Below, piece after piece: positions 16,319 through 27,125 of a DNA stretch of 64,000 nt; the stretch's first letter is position 1; each line of letters opens with the position of its first letter. A model generated the notes under the pieces. The model worked only from the letters and a program-made list of their open reading frames with translations, did no database searches and was not told the DNA's origin. The position numbers and the translations under genes are program-made. Source of the DNA: Rothia uropygialis (GTDB lineage: Bacteria; Actinomycetota; Actinomycetes; Actinomycetales; Micrococcaceae); the NCBI RefSeq assembly GCF_004137765.1, contig NZ_NOIS01000001.1:310001-374000 (forward strand), given 5' to 3'.

Positions 16319-17695
16319 ATCAAGGCTCAGCAGATCTCCACGCGCTCCTGGTTCTATGCCGTTCTCGGCGTGTACCTGGCCAGCGGGCTGTCCATTTCCG
16401 CTTGGCTCGTGCGCGTTCCCGCGATCGCACAAGAGCTTGACCTCAGCGCAGGCCCGCTGGGAATTCTGTTGTTGTCCCAGACGCTGGGCGCATTCCTGTC
16501 CGTATCGGCCTCCGGCATGGTCGTGATGAAGCTCGGCGCGCAGAAGACGCTCTGGTTGACATTCGTCTTCATGATGCTCGGGGGCCTGGGGCTGGCCGTG
16601 GGCGTTTCTTTCCTGCACTCCGTCCTCGTTGCCGGAATCGGGCTGGCGCTGTTCGGACTGGGTCAAGCTACCTTCTCCGTCGCGGCCAATGTGCAAGGCG
16701 CAGCCGTCGAGCGTGCCCTGAAGAAGCAGCGTATGCCGTTGATGCACGGTTGCTTCTCGGTCGGTACGGTCATTGGTTCGATCGTCGGTACCGCGATGAC
16801 TGCGATGGACATCTCGGTCTTCTGGCACATGTTGAGCGTGTACGTGGTTGTGATTGCCCTGGTGGCCGTGGCGATGCGTTATACACGCCACGAAGGCGAG
16901 GACATCCAACCGGGAACCACCGGCCTGATGGCGATCGTCGACTCCGGCCACGGGAAGTTCTCGGTTCGGCACGCTTGGTCCGAGAAGCGGACCGTCCTCC
17001 TCGGGATCTTTGTTCTCGGTATGGCGCTAGCGGAGGGCTCGGCCAATGACTGGGTCGCGTTGGCCCTGACCAATGGGTACGACGCGAGCGCCTCGGTCGG
17101 TGCCATCGGCTACGGGCTCTTCGTGACCGCCATGACGACCGGTCGGCTTCTTGGCACCGGACTCCTGAACGTCTACGGCCGCATCATGGTGATGCGGATT
17201 GCTTGCGTTCTCGCCGTGATCGGTTTGGGGACGTTCGTCGTCTCTCCGTGGATCGGGCTTGGGATGGTCGCGATTTTTGTGTGGGGCATCGGTGCGGCAC
17301 TCGGTTTCCCCGTAGGGATGTCGGCGGCCGCGGACGATCCGGTGCGGGCCTCCGCGAGGGTCTCCGTGGTTTCGACGATCGGATACGGCGCCTTCCTGGG
17401 CGGCCCGCCCCTTCTCGGAGTCCTCGGGGAAGCCCTCGGAGTCCGCAACGGCCTCGCCGTCGTACTCCTTCTGGTGATCGTGTCCTTGTGCCTCGTGCCG
17501 CAACTACGGACACCCGAAAAGGCTCGCCGGCGGACCGCAGAACATTCAGAGGACGACGTGACCGCTCATTGGATCAACCAGCCCGATGCAGACCACTTCA
17601 CCGAAACGCCGGAATACCCGGCGACGCAGATGAGCATGGAAGAGGCCCTGCGCGAAAGGAAATCCCACGACGGCGCCGAGGAAGAGGAAGACTAG
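16319..17695 (+). CDS. MFS transporter, apparent ATC start codon
   Basis: A 12-helix major facilitator of ~458 residues with a hydrophilic acidic C-terminal tail (after ~405: DDVTAHW...EEEED). Helix 1 (SWFYAVLGVYLASGLSISAW) begins upstream of the first in-frame GTG (16370), so that GTG would cut off part of the helix. Upstream, the frame has no ATG, GTG or TTG, but a strong Shine-Dalgarno GAAAGAGG (16304-16311) sits 7 nt before an ATC (16319) followed by AAG. An ATG-to-ATC substitution, a genuine ATC start, or a sequence error are the options. It resembles inner-membrane YbjJ/fucose-permease-like MFS proteins; substrate unknown. Upstream of murB by 51 bp. Confidence 0.8.
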   Translation: MKAQQISTRSWFYAVLGVYLASGLSISAWLVRVPAIAQELDLSAGPLGILLLSQTLGAFLSVSASGMVVMKLGAQKTLWLTFVFMMLGGLGLAVGVSFLHSVLVAGIGLALFGLGQATFSVAANVQGAAVERALKKQRMPLMHGCFSVGTVIGSIVGTAMTAMDISVFWHMLSVYVVVIALVAVAMRYTRHEGEDIQPGTTGLMAIVDSGHGKFSVRHAWSEKRTVLLGIFVLGMALAEGSANDWVALALTNGYDASASVGAIGYGLFVTAMTTGRLLGTGLLNVYGRIMVMRIACVLAVIGLGTFVVSPWIGLGMVAIFVWGIGAALGFPVGMSAAADDPVRASARVSVVSTIGYGAFLGGPPLLGVLGEALGVRNGLAVVLLLVIVSLCLVPQLRTPEKARRRTAEHSEDDVTAHWINQPDADHFTETPEYPATQMSMEEALRERKSHDGAEEEED

Positions 17696-17746
17696 CGCGC
17701 CTAGCCCGGTCGGGGATGCACTCGCAGGCTGGTTAGACTGGAGGGC

Positions 17747-18835
17747 GTGACTGAGACCTTTTTGAGCGAATTGACGACCCTTGGCGTGGGCGGTCCTGCC
17801 CGGCGTTACGTGCGGGCAGAAAATGACGACGAGATCGTGAACGCCGTCCAGGAAGCCGATCGTGCGGGGGACCGCGTTCTCGTGCTGGGCGGCGGCTCCA
17901 ACCTGGTGGTCGGTGACGCCGGATTCGATGGGACCGTCGTGCACATCGCCTCACGCGGCACGGACGTGGTCACCGATGACGACGGCCGCGTGACTCTTAG
18001 CAGCGCGGCGGGTGAACCTTGGGACGGGCTGGTGCGTCACAGCGTGGAATTGGGGTTGAGCGGACTCGAAACGCTCTCGGGAATCCCCGGGATCACCGGG
18101 GCGACCCCCGTGCAGAATGTTGGTGCATACGGCACCGAGATCTCACAGCATTTCCGTGCAGCCCGCGTATACGACCGCAAAACACAGCAACGGCTGACGT
18201 TTACGGGTACTGACCTGGATTTTGCGTATCGTACTTCGAAGCTGAAACGAGAGATCCACGACGGCTCGCCCAGGTATGTTGTTCTCTCCGTGGATTTCGC
18301 ACTCGAGTCCAACGCCCTCTCCCAGCCGATTCGCTACACGGAGCTTGCCCAGCGCCTAGGCGTCGAGGTCGGGGACAGGGCGGAGGCGACAACAGTCAGA
18401 GAAATCGTGCTCGGGCTCAGAGCGGGCAAAGGCATGGTCCTCGACCCTCGGGATCGGGACACTTTCAGTACAGGATCCTTCTTCACGAACCCCATCATCG
18501 CGGCAGAGACTCAAGAACAGGTACCGGATGACGCCCCGCGTTACCCGGTGCTCGATCCTTCGGGGCAGGTGGATGAGTCGAAGACCAAGCTTTCGGCGGC
18601 ATGGCTCATCCAGCACGCCGGTTTCAACAAAGGCTACGGCTTGGAGGGTGATTCCGCGTCCGTCGCTGGGGGACGGGTTTCCTTGTCGACCAAACACACG
18701 CTCGCGATCACTAATCGCGGGGGAGCGCGTGCGGAAGACGTCGTTGCGATCGCCCGCGCTGTCCGTGATGGGGTTCGCGAAAAGTTCGGGGTAACCCTTG
18801 AAGCAGAGCCCATTCTGGTGGGCACACACCTCTAG
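17747..18835 (+). CDS. murB: UDP-N-acetylmuramate dehydrogenase
   Basis: A 362-residue type I MurB, FAD-dependent, reducing UDP-GlcNAc-enolpyruvate to UDP-MurNAc in peptidoglycan synthesis. Seen: TTLGVGGPARRYV at the N-terminus, FAD-binding LVLGGGSNLVVGDAGFDG (~44-61), GIPGITGATPVQNVGAYGTEI (~110-130), and STGSFFTNP (~240) with the catalytic Ser; C-terminal AAWLIQHAGFNKGYG. GTG start at 17747; a -10 TAGACT (17734-17739) ends exactly 7 nt before it, so the mRNA may be leaderless, although the intervening GGAGGGC could also act as a Shine-Dalgarno. Confidence 0.97.
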   Translation: MTETFLSELTTLGVGGPARRYVRAENDDEIVNAVQEADRAGDRVLVLGGGSNLVVGDAGFDGTVVHIASRGTDVVTDDDGRVTLSSAAGEPWDGLVRHSVELGLSGLETLSGIPGITGATPVQNVGAYGTEISQHFRAARVYDRKTQQRLTFTGTDLDFAYRTSKLKREIHDGSPRYVVLSVDFALESNALSQPIRYTELAQRLGVEVGDRAEATTVREIVLGLRAGKGMVLDPRDRDTFSTGSFFTNPIIAAETQEQVPDDAPRYPVLDPSGQVDESKTKLSAAWLIQHAGFNKGYGLEGDSASVAGGRVSLSTKHTLAITNRGGARAEDVVAIARAVRDGVREKFGVTLEAEPILVGTHL

Positions 18836-19046
18836 TTCAGGGAAATTCTTCTCATTATCCCGGGCAAATCACAGGTGAAAACGAGATACTTGATGTTCAA
18901 CGCACAAGGATTCGTCGAACATGGCGATTCCTCGCGTTCTGGCTACTAAGCTGGGAACAGGAAAAGCAGGTCCGCGGGGCGTGCGGCCCCGTGACGGGCT
19001 CGTGCGGTCACCGCACCGAATTCCGTTCAGGAGCAGGGGGTGCCCC

Positions 19047-19556
19047 GTGGGAATCGAGAAAGAAATCGAGCAAGGCCAGCGAGAAGGCCGGTTGCATCAC
19101 GCTTTGAACCGCTTCCGGGATTTCACCGGTCGCCACCCCGTGTTGCGTTTATTGCGCAAGGTAATCGTCTCTGTGGTCGGCGGAGTGATTGTTCTCGCCG
19201 GTCTCATCATGTTGGTGACTCCGGGGCCGGGCTGGCTTGCGATCTTCTTGGGCTTGGGGGTTTTGGCGACCGAGTACCCGATCATTCATCGCTTCAACCA
19301 GTGGGCCAAGTCAAAGGTCGTCGCGGTGTGGCGCCGATTCACTTCATGGCGAGCCGCGCGTGCGCTCCGCCGTGAGCATGCCCAGGAGCAGAGAGCCCGA
19401 GCCCGCATCGCCAAGAAGCAGCACAAGGAATTCTTGGACGCTCAGTTCAGGCGAAGCCACAATTGTGCACCGCACCGTCCGACGAGTTCGCCTGGGCTGG
19501 TACTGCCCCATGCACAAGGGCATACACGGCGTATCCGCCGTGTTCCCAAAGTCTAG
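19047..19556 (+). CDS. TIGR02611-like small membrane protein
   Basis: A 169-residue protein. After a charged N-terminus (GIEKEIEQGQREGR) come two hydrophobic helices (~33-55 and ~58-78) joined by TPGPGW, the hallmark PGPGW motif of TIGR02611/PGPGW-type membrane proteins, then LGLGVLATEYPIIHRFNQWAK and a very basic, probably cytosolic tail (~95-169). GTG at 19047 is chosen because a GGAG-containing leader precedes it and homology starts there. Function unknown in the family. Its stop overlaps the convergent gntR stop by 4 bp. Confidence 0.82.
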   Translation: MGIEKEIEQGQREGRLHHALNRFRDFTGRHPVLRLLRKVIVSVVGGVIVLAGLIMLVTPGPGWLAIFLGLGVLATEYPIIHRFNQWAKSKVVAVWRRFTSWRAARALRREHAQEQRARARIAKKQHKEFLDAQFRRSHNCAPHRPTSSPGLVLPHAQGHTRRIRRVPKV

Positions 19557-20008
19557 GGACGCTCGTCCAGAGGCGATGCCTCGTCAATCACCCGTCGTAG
19601 CAATGCTTCGGCCTCATTCTGGTGCAAGCCGATGTTCTCCAGATCCGCCAGAAACTTGTGGGTGATCTTGAGGGCCTTTTCTTCCAAGCCGGAACCCGCG
19701 CGCACGAAACTTCCGGCGCGCCCTTTCGTTTCGACGACGCCAGCGGCTTCCAGCTCCTTGTAGGCCTTGGCCACCGTGTTATTAGCCAGGTGAAGCGACG
19801 CGGCGAGTTTGCGGACCGGTGGCAACCGTGTTCCGGATCCGAGTTCTCCCGTGTGTCTCGCCTCGACGACGCGGCGTCGGAGTTGGGCGTACGGTGGAAC
19901 CCCCGAGTCCGGGCGAACGGCAAAGAATTCGCGCGCTGCGGCGTCGTCATTCCAATCGATGTTCTTCGGGGCGATCGACCCAGTGTCCTTGGGTTCCTGG
20001 TCCGGCAC
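19553..20008 (-). CDS. GntR family regulator (YtrA-like)
   Basis: A 151-residue regulator with a GntR winged helix (about residues 37-105: PPYAQLRRRVVEARHTGELGS, then LPPVRKLAASLHLANNTVAKAYKELEAAGVV) and a short (~45-residue) helical C-terminus, the size of the YtrA subfamily, which usually controls ABC transporters. It lies 9 bp downstream of asd on the same strand, so it is co-transcribed with asd. No target transporter is adjacent. Confidence 0.9.
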   Translation of the reverse strand: MPDQEPKDTGSIAPKNIDWNDDAAAREFFAVRPDSGVPPYAQLRRRVVEARHTGELGSGTRLPPVRKLAASLHLANNTVAKAYKELEAAGVVETKGRAGSFVRAGSGLEEKALKITHKFLADLENIGLHQNEAEALLRRVIDEASPLDERP

Positions 20009-20017
20009 GGTGAGCTC

Positions 20018-21157
20018 CTACAACGTTCCAGTAGCGATATTCAGCATGCGACGAAGGGGTTCTGCCGCTCCCCACAACAACTGGTCTCCGACGGTGAAGG
20101 CCGAAATATACTCCGGACCCATTGCCAGCTTGCGGATACGGCCCACGGGAATCGAGAGCGTTCCCGACGCCGCGACCGGAGTCAGGGCGTCCATGGTCGC
20201 TTCCTTCGTATTGGGAATGACCCTTGACCATTCGTTGTCCTGATCGATGATGTGCTCGATTTCTTCGACAGGGAGGTCATCGGTCAGCTTGATGGTGAGC
20301 GCCTGGGAATGAGAGCGCATGGCCGCAATGCGCACGCACAAGCCGTCCATGATCACGCGCTCGTCGTCCGAGAGGCCCAGAATCTTGTTGGTCTCTGCGT
20401 CCGCCTTCCACTCCTCGCGGGACTGACCGTTGCCCAGGTCCGCGTCGATCCACGGGATGAGAGAGCCGGCCAGGGGCACACCGAACTGCTGCGTGTCCAG
20501 ATCGCCGGAGCGCTGCTTGTCAAGCGCCTTCCGGTCGATATCCAGGATCGCCGATGCGGGATCGTCAAGCTCTGCGGAGACCGACCCCGCTATGTCCCGA
20601 AAGCCCTTGAGGACCTCCCGCATGTGGCGGGCGCCGCCGCCGGAGGCAGCCTGATACGTCATGGCCGTGGTCCACTCGACGAGCCCCTCGCGGAAGAGGC
20701 CGCCCAAGCCCATGAGCAGGCAGGAGACCGTGCAATTTCCGCCGACGAAATCCTTGATCCCGCGATCCAGTCCGCGATCAATGACGTCGCGGTTGACGGG
20801 GTCCAGGACGATGACGGAGTCGTCATTCATGCGCAGCGTCGACGCCGCATCGATCCAGAGACCGTCCCAGCCGCGCTCCCGCAACTTGGAATGGACAGCC
20901 TTGGTGTAGTCACCGCCTTGGGCGGTCACAATGATGGGGAGTTTGGCGAGCTCATCGATGTCGTACGCGTCCTTGAGCGTCCCGCCTTCTGGAACGCCTC
21001 GATACTGGGGCGCGGGCCCGCCTGCGTTGGACGTCGAGAAGAATGCCGGGGCGATTCCCTGGAAGTCCTTCTCTTCTTCCATGCGCTTCATGAGAACTGA
21101 ACCCACCATGCCGCGCCAACCGACAAAACCTACCGAATCTCCGGACTGAAAAGCCAT
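20018..21157 (-). CDS. asd: Aspartate-semialdehyde dehydrogenase (E. coli type)
   Basis: A 379-residue NADP-dependent enzyme converting aspartyl phosphate to aspartate semialdehyde for lysine/DAP, threonine and methionine. N-terminal [18 protein letters not shown] (dinucleotide fold) and VGGNCTVSC with the nucleophilic Cys match the long, enterobacterial-type Asd rather than the ~340-residue type familiar from many actinobacteria and firmicutes. The ATG at 21157 is preferred over upstream Met codons. A -10 TACACT (21165-21170) ends 7 nt before it, implying a leaderless mRNA. It is followed by a gntR gene after 9 bp. Confidence 0.95.
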   Translation of the reverse strand: MAFQSGDSVGFVGWRGMVGSVLMKRMEEEKDFQGIAPAFFSTSNAGGPAPQYRGVPEGGTLKDAYDIDELAKLPIIVTAQGGDYTKAVHSKLRERGWDGLWIDAASTLRMNDDSVIVLDPVNRDVIDRGLDRGIKDFVGGNCTVSCLLMGLGGLFREGLVEWTTAMTYQAASGGGARHMREVLKGFRDIAGSVSAELDDPASAILDIDRKALDKQRSGDLDTQQFGVPLAGSLIPWIDADLGNGQSREEWKADAETNKILGLSDDERVIMDGLCVRIAAMRSHSQALTIKLTDDLPVEEIEHIIDQDNEWSRVIPNTKEATMDALTPVAASGTLSIPVGRIRKLAMGPEYISAFTVGDQLLWGAAEPLRRMLNIATGTL

Positions 21158-21272
21158 GCTGTCCAGTGTAGCGAGAGTCGCGACATCTGGTCTCATGTGA
21201 GTGACATACGTCAATTCGGGATTGTCATCTGCTGAACCTGGTTTCCGGATTCAGGAACAAGAGAAGGAAAGA

Positions 21273-21893
21273 CTATCTCCGGTACTCGAGGAACCGGAAG
21301 GGAACGGGCTTCGGTTGAAGCGTGCCGGAAGGATCGGCAACTTTGCCTCGTTCATCTATCCCGCCGGTCGCTTCTTCGACGTGCCACTCAGCTCCCAGCT
21401 CCGGAGCCTCGCGGTCTCCCGCGACGTCGATGTCCAGCTCGGTGACCAATACGCGGGTCACTCGACCGTCGAGGACGCCGGCTACAGCCGTCAACTGAAG
21501 AATTTGTTCGTAGAGACGCGAACCGCCGATGACCCACAAATCCTCCCCAGACCGGGGAGCTCGTCGGGACGCTTCGAGGGCCTTGGCGAGGTCGCTGGTC
21601 CAGAGTGCACCGTCGTGATGGGCGAGGCCGGTCACAGGGTCGGCGGGGGAAGGCAAAGACCGGGTAAGGACGATGTTGGTCCTTTCGGGCAGGGGGCGAA
21701 ACCGCGCCGGAAAGGACTCCCATGTCGTACGGCCCATGATGACCGGCCCGCCCGAGGTCGCGCGTTTGAAGAAGGCCAGGTCAGAAGGGACCCACCAGGG
21801 CATTGAGCCCTGGCGCCCGATGATTCGTCCTCGAGCTTGCGCCCAAATGGCCGATAATCGTGGCGTCGATTCGTTCGGAAAGGTCTCGCTCAT
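21273..21893 (-). CDS. folA: Dihydrofolate reductase
   Basis: A 206-residue DHFR, somewhat long. Seen: [33 protein letters not shown] (substrate and NADPH pocket, with the catalytic Asp of PSD), [18 protein letters not shown] and [14 protein letters not shown]. It regenerates tetrahydrofolate consumed by ThyA. Its start overlaps the thyA stop by 4 bp (ATGA), so the two are translationally coupled. Confidence 0.95.
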   Translation of the reverse strand: MSETFPNESTPRLSAIWAQARGRIIGRQGSMPWWVPSDLAFFKRATSGGPVIMGRTTWESFPARFRPLPERTNIVLTRSLPSPADPVTGLAHHDGALWTSDLAKALEASRRAPRSGEDLWVIGGSRLYEQILQLTAVAGVLDGRVTRVLVTELDIDVAGDREAPELGAEWHVEEATGGIDERGKVADPSGTLQPKPVPFRFLEYRR

Positions 21894-22729
21894 ACCGCGA
21901 TAGGAGCCTTGATCGAGGGGTGGGGATCGTATCCCTGAACCATGAGATCTTCGTACTCGTACAGGTCGATCGAGTCACGGTGCGAGATGCTCAACGTCGG
22001 GTAGGGCCTGGGCTCGCGGGAAAGTTGTAATTCCACTTGATCCCGGTGGTTGTCGTAGATATGGCAGTCCCCACCGGTCCAGACGAATTCTCCTGGACTC
22101 ATGCCAACCTGATCGGCAACCAGTCGAGTCAGCAATGCGTATGAGGCGATATTGAACGGAACCCCCAAGAACATATCGGCCGAGCGTTGATACAGCTGGC
22201 AGGAAAGCCTGTCCGGGCCTCCCTCGACGGGTTCGACGTAGAACTGGAACAGGGCGTGGCAAGGCGGCAACGCCATCTCGTCGACCTCGGCGGGGTTCCA
22301 CGCGCTGACAATGTGTCTCCGAGAGTACGGGCTCGTCTTCAACGATGAGATGACCTTGGCTATTTGGTCGATGGATTCGCCGCTCGGAGTCGGCCAGGAG
22401 CGCCATTGCGCACCGTAGACCGGGCCGAGATCCCCCTTCTCGTCGGCCCATTCGTCCCAAATATGAACGTTGCGATCCTGCAACCACCGAACGTTGGTCG
22501 AACCGCGGAGGAACCACAGCAACTCGAGTGCCACGGCCTTGAACCGAACATTCTTGGTGGTCAGCAAAGGGAACGAGGCCGATAGGTCGTACCGTATCTG
22601 TCGCCCGAAAACCGATGTGGTACCGGTCCCCGTACGGTCTCCTCGACGGTTGCCGTGGGCCAGGATGTCCCGCAATAGGTCTTCATAGGGAGTGGGTACG
22701 GAGGGAGAGTCAGTCGTCAAAGGGATCAA
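21890..22729 (-). CDS. thyA: Thymidylate synthase
   Basis: A 279-residue ThyA making dTMP from dUMP with methylene-tetrahydrofolate. Key motifs: RTGTGT and [19 protein letters not shown] near the N-terminus, [13 protein letters not shown] with the nucleophilic Cys, [20 protein letters not shown], then GDCHIYDNH. The gene start overlaps the upstream Nudix/phosphatase gene end by 20 bp, and its end overlaps folA. Confidence 0.97.
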   Translation of the reverse strand: MIPLTTDSPSVPTPYEDLLRDILAHGNRRGDRTGTGTTSVFGRQIRYDLSASFPLLTTKNVRFKAVALELLWFLRGSTNVRWLQDRNVHIWDEWADEKGDLGPVYGAQWRSWPTPSGESIDQIAKVISSLKTSPYSRRHIVSAWNPAEVDEMALPPCHALFQFYVEPVEGGPDRLSCQLYQRSADMFLGVPFNIASYALLTRLVADQVGMSPGEFVWTGGDCHIYDNHRDQVELQLSREPRPYPTLSISHRDSIDLYEYEDLMVQGYDPHPSIKAPIAV

Positions 22730-23654
22730 TCTTTTCTACGGAGATAACGCGATCGCGGTGTTTCAGGCTGATGTTGAGTACCAACATCTGCCCGGGTGTC
22801 AGGTACGGGTCCTTGGTCGGCAGCGTGTCGCGCAGATCCTTGGGGAGGTGGTGGTTGACCACCTTGAGGATCGTTGGCAGTACCGGCCGATGGGTGCACA
22901 GGACCGTCGAATGATGGGATTCGAAAAGTGCTTCCATGAGCTTGGCCGCTTTTGCCGGTTTGCGCTTGTGCTCCGCCTCCGTGAGCCGGTTCTTCTCCTT
23001 GATAATCAGCCCATTGGCCTTCGCGTAACCGGCGACCGTTTGCATGCACCGCAGCCACGGACTCGAAACGATTTTTCCTGGTTTCCACGCGTCGAGCAAA
23101 CGCCAGACGGCGTGCGCCTGTCGTTTTCCCGTCGCGGCCAACGGCCGGTCACTTTCCGCGCGCGACCACGTGGATCGGGGCTTGGCCTTGGCGTGTCGGA
23201 CCACGATGAGTTGGCGAGTTCGGAGGTCGCCTGCCTCGTACAACTCGAGTAACCGGTCGAGAGGGTACCTGTCGGACGAATTGGTCAGGGCCTCGCGGGC
23301 AGCGCTCGGGCTCACCCATTCGAGCCGGTCCACCTCGCCTTTGTCCTCCCGCGCCTTCTTGCCTGCGGGAATCTCCGCGGCCCAGTAGTGGACATCCTTT
23401 TTGCCGCGCGAAACCTTGTACGTGGTCTTGGCCAGGGGTGGACCCAGGGTGATCTTGAGACCGACCTCCTCGTGCACCTCGCGGATGGCGGTCTCCGGGA
23501 TGGATTCCCCATTATCTTGTTTGCCCTTCGGCCATGACCAGTCGTCGTACTTCGGCCGGTGGATGATCAGGACCTCGAGGCCCGCGCTTGTCTCGCGCCA
23601 ACAGATGGCACCAGCAGCGATGACTGCCGGGGAACTTTTCGAATGGTCTGACAT
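22710..23654 (-). CDS. Nudix hydrolase-histidine phosphatase fusion (MutT1-like)
   Basis: A 314-residue two-domain protein. Residues ~8-140 form a Nudix domain with the box G-x5-E-x7-REVHEEVGL; residues ~145-300 form a histidine-phosphatase domain starting [15 protein letters not shown], with a second His in VLCTHRPVL. This is the architecture of mycobacterial MutT1, which hydrolyses 8-oxo-GTP/8-oxo-dGTP and diadenosine polyphosphates. It lies 63 bp downstream of the polyphosphate kinase, as in mycobacteria (ppk next to mutT1), and upstream of thyA. Role: sanitising the nucleotide pool (inferred from family). Confidence 0.9.
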   Translation of the reverse strand: MSDHSKSSPAVIAAGAICWRETSAGLEVLIIHRPKYDDWSWPKGKQDNGESIPETAIREVHEEVGLKITLGPPLAKTTYKVSRGKKDVHYWAAEIPAGKKAREDKGEVDRLEWVSPSAAREALTNSSDRYPLDRLLELYEAGDLRTRQLIVVRHAKAKPRSTWSRAESDRPLAATGKRQAHAVWRLLDAWKPGKIVSSPWLRCMQTVAGYAKANGLIIKEKNRLTEAEHKRKPAKAAKLMEALFESHHSTVLCTHRPVLPTILKVVNHHLPKDLRDTLPTKDPYLTPGQMLVLNISLKHRDRVISVEKIDPFDD

Positions 23655-23717
23655 CGAGAATGGATCCTTCGGTGCGGAGGGAACGTGATGCGTGGTCGAA
23701 TTCGGATGGAGCCTCGG

Positions 23718-26700
23718 TTACTGGCCCGGGTACATTCCTCGCTTGGCCCGGGACTCCAGGAGCCGGGACTGGATATCTCGGAGGGGTGTTCCGTCCTCCG
23801 CCCGTGAGAAGCGTGTCCACTTGCCGTCCGAGCTGAGATGCCAGTTGGCAGTCCTCTCGGAGATGTACATGGCCATCACTCCCATAAGGTACCGGATATG
23901 CACCGGATCCTTGATGCGCACGAGCGCCTCGACCCGGCGATCCAAGTTTCGGTGCATCATATCCGCCGAACCTATGTACGCCACAGGCTTGCCGCCGTTC
24001 TCGAAGGTGAAAACCCTCGAATGCTCGAGGAAACGGCCCAGGATCGAGCGCACCTTGATGTTCTCGGACAGCCCAGGCACACCCGGCCGCAGGGCGCAAA
24101 TGCCACGCACGACAATGTTGACCTCGACTCCGGCTTGCGAGGCGCGGTACAGCGAGTCGATGATGGCCTCGTCCACCATTGAATTGCACTTGATCTGAAT
24201 TTGGGCATTCAATCCGGCGCGCTTGTGGGCGATCTCGCGGTTGATGCGGTCGATCAGTCCCGACCGCAGGGAGCGGGGCGCAACCAATAGGGATTTGTAG
24301 GCCGTCTTGGGAGCGTAACCGGAGAGCTGATTGAACAAGCGCGAGACGTCTTCTGCGACCTGAGAATCACAGGTCAGCAGTCCCAGATCTTCGTAGAAGC
24401 GCGCGGTGGACGGATGGTAATTTCCCGTCCCAATGTGGCAGTAACGGCGCAGGCCGTCAGACTCCTGACGAACCACGAGGGAGAGCTTGCAGTGCGTCTT
24501 GAGTCCTACGATTCCGTACACCACGTGAACGCCGGCTTCTTCGAGCTTGCGAGCCCAGGAAATGTTTGCCTGCTCATCGAATCGGGCCTTGATCTCGACC
24601 ACGGCCAAGACCTGTTTGCCGGCTTCCGCCGCTTCGATGAGTGCATCAACAATGGGGGAGTCGCCCGAGGTCCGGTAGAGCGTCTGCTTGATTGCCATGA
24701 CTTGCGGGTCGGAGGCCGCTTGTTCCAAGAAAGCCTGAACACTCGTGGCAAAGGAATCATAAGGATGCTGGAGAAGTACGTCGTGCTCGCGTGTCGCCGA
24801 GAACACGTCTGCCGCCTTGGCCGTTTCCGCGGCATTGAGGAACCGACTGGTATGAGCGATGTGCTTCGGATAGTGCAGTGCAGGCCGGTTGACCTTGACG
24901 ATGTTGGACATGCCTCGCAGGTCCAGAGGGGCCGGCAGGCGGTATACCTCGGAATCGTCGACCCTGAGTTCCGAGACCAAAAGATCCAGGATTGCCGGGT
25001 TGATGGTGTCTTCGACCTCCAGCCGGACCGGCGGGCCGAAACGGCGGCGCAGAAGCTCTTTCTCCAGCGCCTGGAGGAGATTCTCCGCGTCGTCCTCTTC
25101 GACCTCGAGGTCTTCGTTGCGCGTGACGCGGAAGACGTGGTGCCCGACGACTTCCATGCCCGGGAAGAGCTGATCGAGGTGCTCGGCGATGATGGCCTCG
25201 AGGGGGATGAACCGCGCGGTTCTGGACGGAGAATTGGCATTCCTCGAGCCATCGACGGAAATCATCCGATCCAATTGGTCCGGAACCTTGATCCTCGCGA
25301 ACAGTTCTTTCCCTGTCTGAGGGTTCCGAACGATGACCGCCAGGTTCAGCGACAAGCCGGAGATGTACGGGAAAGGGTGTGCCGGGTCCACGGCAAGCGG
25401 GGTGAGGATCGGGAAGACTCTCTCCCGGAATTGGGCGGTGAGTCGCTCCTTGGCCTGGCCTTCGAGATCGTCCCAACCGACGATGTGGAGTTTCGCCTTC
25501 TCGAGCTCGGGAAGAACCTTCTGGTGAAAGACTTCGGCATGGCGCTGTTGCAGCCGATGAGCGGACTCGCTGATCAGCTCCATCTGCTCGTCCGGGGTAA
25601 GCCCTGAGGCCGAGGGGACAGCGATACCGGTGGCAATGCGACGTTTGAGGCCTGCAACACGGACCATGAAGAACTCGTCGAGGTTTGACGCGACGATCGA
25701 CAGAAAATTGAGCCGTTCCAACAAGTAGAGCGAGGGGTCTTCGGCCAATTCGAGGACACGCGTGTTGAAGTCCAGCCACGACGCTTCCCGGTCAGCGAAT
25801 CGTTCCGGGCCGAAATCCCCCTGAAGCAACGGCGTCGAAAATTGTTCCGGTGCATCGATGCGATCCCCACGCGTTTCTGCACGTTCGATCTTGGCGATGT
25901 TGGTGGACTGGCCCGGCTGAGTCAGATTGTTCTGACCCGAGTCGGTGGACGACTCGGGCTTCGCGAGGGTTTCTTCCTCGTCCGAAACGGCCGAGGAGGG
26001 CGCATACATGGTGTCGACGTCCCACGGACGGAAACCAAGCGACTCGTACAGGCCGACTGCCGCCGAATTGTCAGCGTCGACATAAAGAACGATGGCGTCC
26101 AGCGGCGTTTCCGAGTGGTCGTCTTGTTCACCGAATTGCGCGAGGTAGTCCATCCCGACCAGGGTCAGGATCCGCCCCAGACCAGTTCCTTGTGCATCCG
26201 GGGAGACCCCAACGGCATAGACCTCGCCTTCACGGGTTCCGTCGGCTTGTTCTTCGATCTTGGTCCAGTGGAATCCCAAGAGTGCGGGTTTTCCGCTGGA
26301 ATCCTGCTCGGACTCGGCGAGGAAGAAACCTTCGGGGCGGAACCATGATTCCTTCTGGCGAGCCTGAAGATCTTCTATCCCGAGTTGTCCTTGCTCCGGG
26401 TGGTCTGCGAAAGCGCGTGCGTTGAGGCGCACCCATGCTTCGGCGTCGGAATCCTGGAAGGTTCGGATGTGTACGGGCGGTTCCGGTGCGTGCTTCTCGG
26501 CTTCCTCTTTGATGGAACGTCGCGACTGCGGTGTGAGGTTGAGGCGCATTTTCCAGAGTTCACGCACGGGAACGTAATCGAAGCTGTTGGCGAGAGAGAC
26601 TGCGGCCAACGGTGCTGAGTAGTCACGGGTTTTGTCGGCGACGCCGGACCCGTGTATCCACACCCGATACTTGTTGACGTCTTCCCCGAGTCCTTGGTCT

Positions 26701-27080
26701 CCGAGGAGGAACTCCGCGATGGCCCGGCCGAGGCCTTCTCCGCGATGGCCCGGGGCGACGGCGCCCTCGACTGTGCCGTTCGACTCGGCCTCGTCGGAGG
26801 CTGTCGCAACCGCGACGCCAATAAGGTTCTCGCCTTCGTAAGCGGTTATGACAATGGGGGCCGATGCATCCTGCCGGTTCTGTTCGGCAGCCCGCCGAAG
26901 TTGAACGAGGGTCTGTTCGGAGAACGGGTTGGCACCGTCCTGCGAATGGACACGCTGGGCAAGGGCCTCCACGTGCCGGACAAGCTCCGGATACGGACGT
27001 GTGCTGTCCACGGAGTATCGAGAAGTCGCATTTCCGGGCGCTGAATTCACCGCGTACCTACCCAATCCGAGTCGCTGCAT
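23718..27080 (-). CDS. mshD-ppk: Mycothiol synthase-polyphosphate kinase 1 fusion protein
   Basis: One uninterrupted 1120-residue frame containing two normally separate enzymes. Residues ~25-375 match MshD: two GNAT domains, the second with [40 protein letters not shown] (acetyl-CoA loop), then [19 protein letters not shown]. MshD acetylates Cys-GlcN-Ins in the last step of mycothiol synthesis. A ~45-residue S/T/Q/E-rich linker follows (~370-415). Residues ~415-1120 are PPK1: [35 protein letters not shown], the phospho-acceptor His in [14 protein letters not shown] (~882) and the second His in MMHRNLDRR (~1042). No stop, and no obvious start with a Shine-Dalgarno, is seen in the linker. The start at 27080 lacks a clear Shine-Dalgarno; a GTG ten codons later is possible. 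Downstream of glnR. Confidence 0.92.
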   Translation of the reverse strand: MQRLGLGRYAVNSAPGNATSRYSVDSTRPYPELVRHVEALAQRVHSQDGANPFSEQTLVQLRRAAEQNRQDASAPIVITAYEGENLIGVAVATASDEAESNGTVEGAVAPGHRGEGLGRAIAEFLLGDQGLGEDVNKYRVWIHGSGVADKTRDYSAPLAAVSLANSFDYVPVRELWKMRLNLTPQSRRSIKEEAEKHAPEPPVHIRTFQDSDAEAWVRLNARAFADHPEQGQLGIEDLQARQKESWFRPEGFFLAESEQDSSGKPALLGFHWTKIEEQADGTREGEVYAVGVSPDAQGTGLGRILTLVGMDYLAQFGEQDDHSETPLDAIVLYVDADNSAAVGLYESLGFRPWDVDTMYAPSSAVSDEEETLAKPESSTDSGQNNLTQPGQSTNIAKIERAETRGDRIDAPEQFSTPLLQGDFGPERFADREASWLDFNTRVLELAEDPSLYLLERLNFLSIVASNLDEFFMVRVAGLKRRIATGIAVPSASGLTPDEQMELISESAHRLQQRHAEVFHQKVLPELEKAKLHIVGWDDLEGQAKERLTAQFRERVFPILTPLAVDPAHPFPYISGLSLNLAVIVRNPQTGKELFARIKVPDQLDRMISVDGSRNANSPSRTARFIPLEAIIAEHLDQLFPGMEVVGHHVFRVTRNEDLEVEEDDAENLLQALEKELLRRRFGPPVRLEVEDTINPAILDLLVSELRVDDSEVYRLPAPLDLRGMSNIVKVNRPALHYPKHIAHTSRFLNAAETAKAADVFSATREHDVLLQHPYDSFATSVQAFLEQAASDPQVMAIKQTLYRTSGDSPIVDALIEAAEAGKQVLAVVEIKARFDEQANISWARKLEEAGVHVVYGIVGLKTHCKLSLVVRQESDGLRRYCHIGTGNYHPSTARFYEDLGLLTCDSQVAEDVSRLFNQLSGYAPKTAYKSLLVAPRSLRSGLIDRINREIAHKRAGLNAQIQIKCNSMVDEAIIDSLYRASQAGVEVNIVVRGICALRPGVPGLSENIKVRSILGRFLEHSRVFTFENGGKPVAYIGSADMMHRNLDRRVEALVRIKDPVHIRYLMGVMAMYISERTANWHLSSDGKWTRFSRAEDGTPLRDIQSRLLESRAKRGMYPGQ

Positions 27081-27125
27081 TATCGGCGGTGTCGTGACGC
27101 CGCCGTGTCACCTTCCACTCTACAA

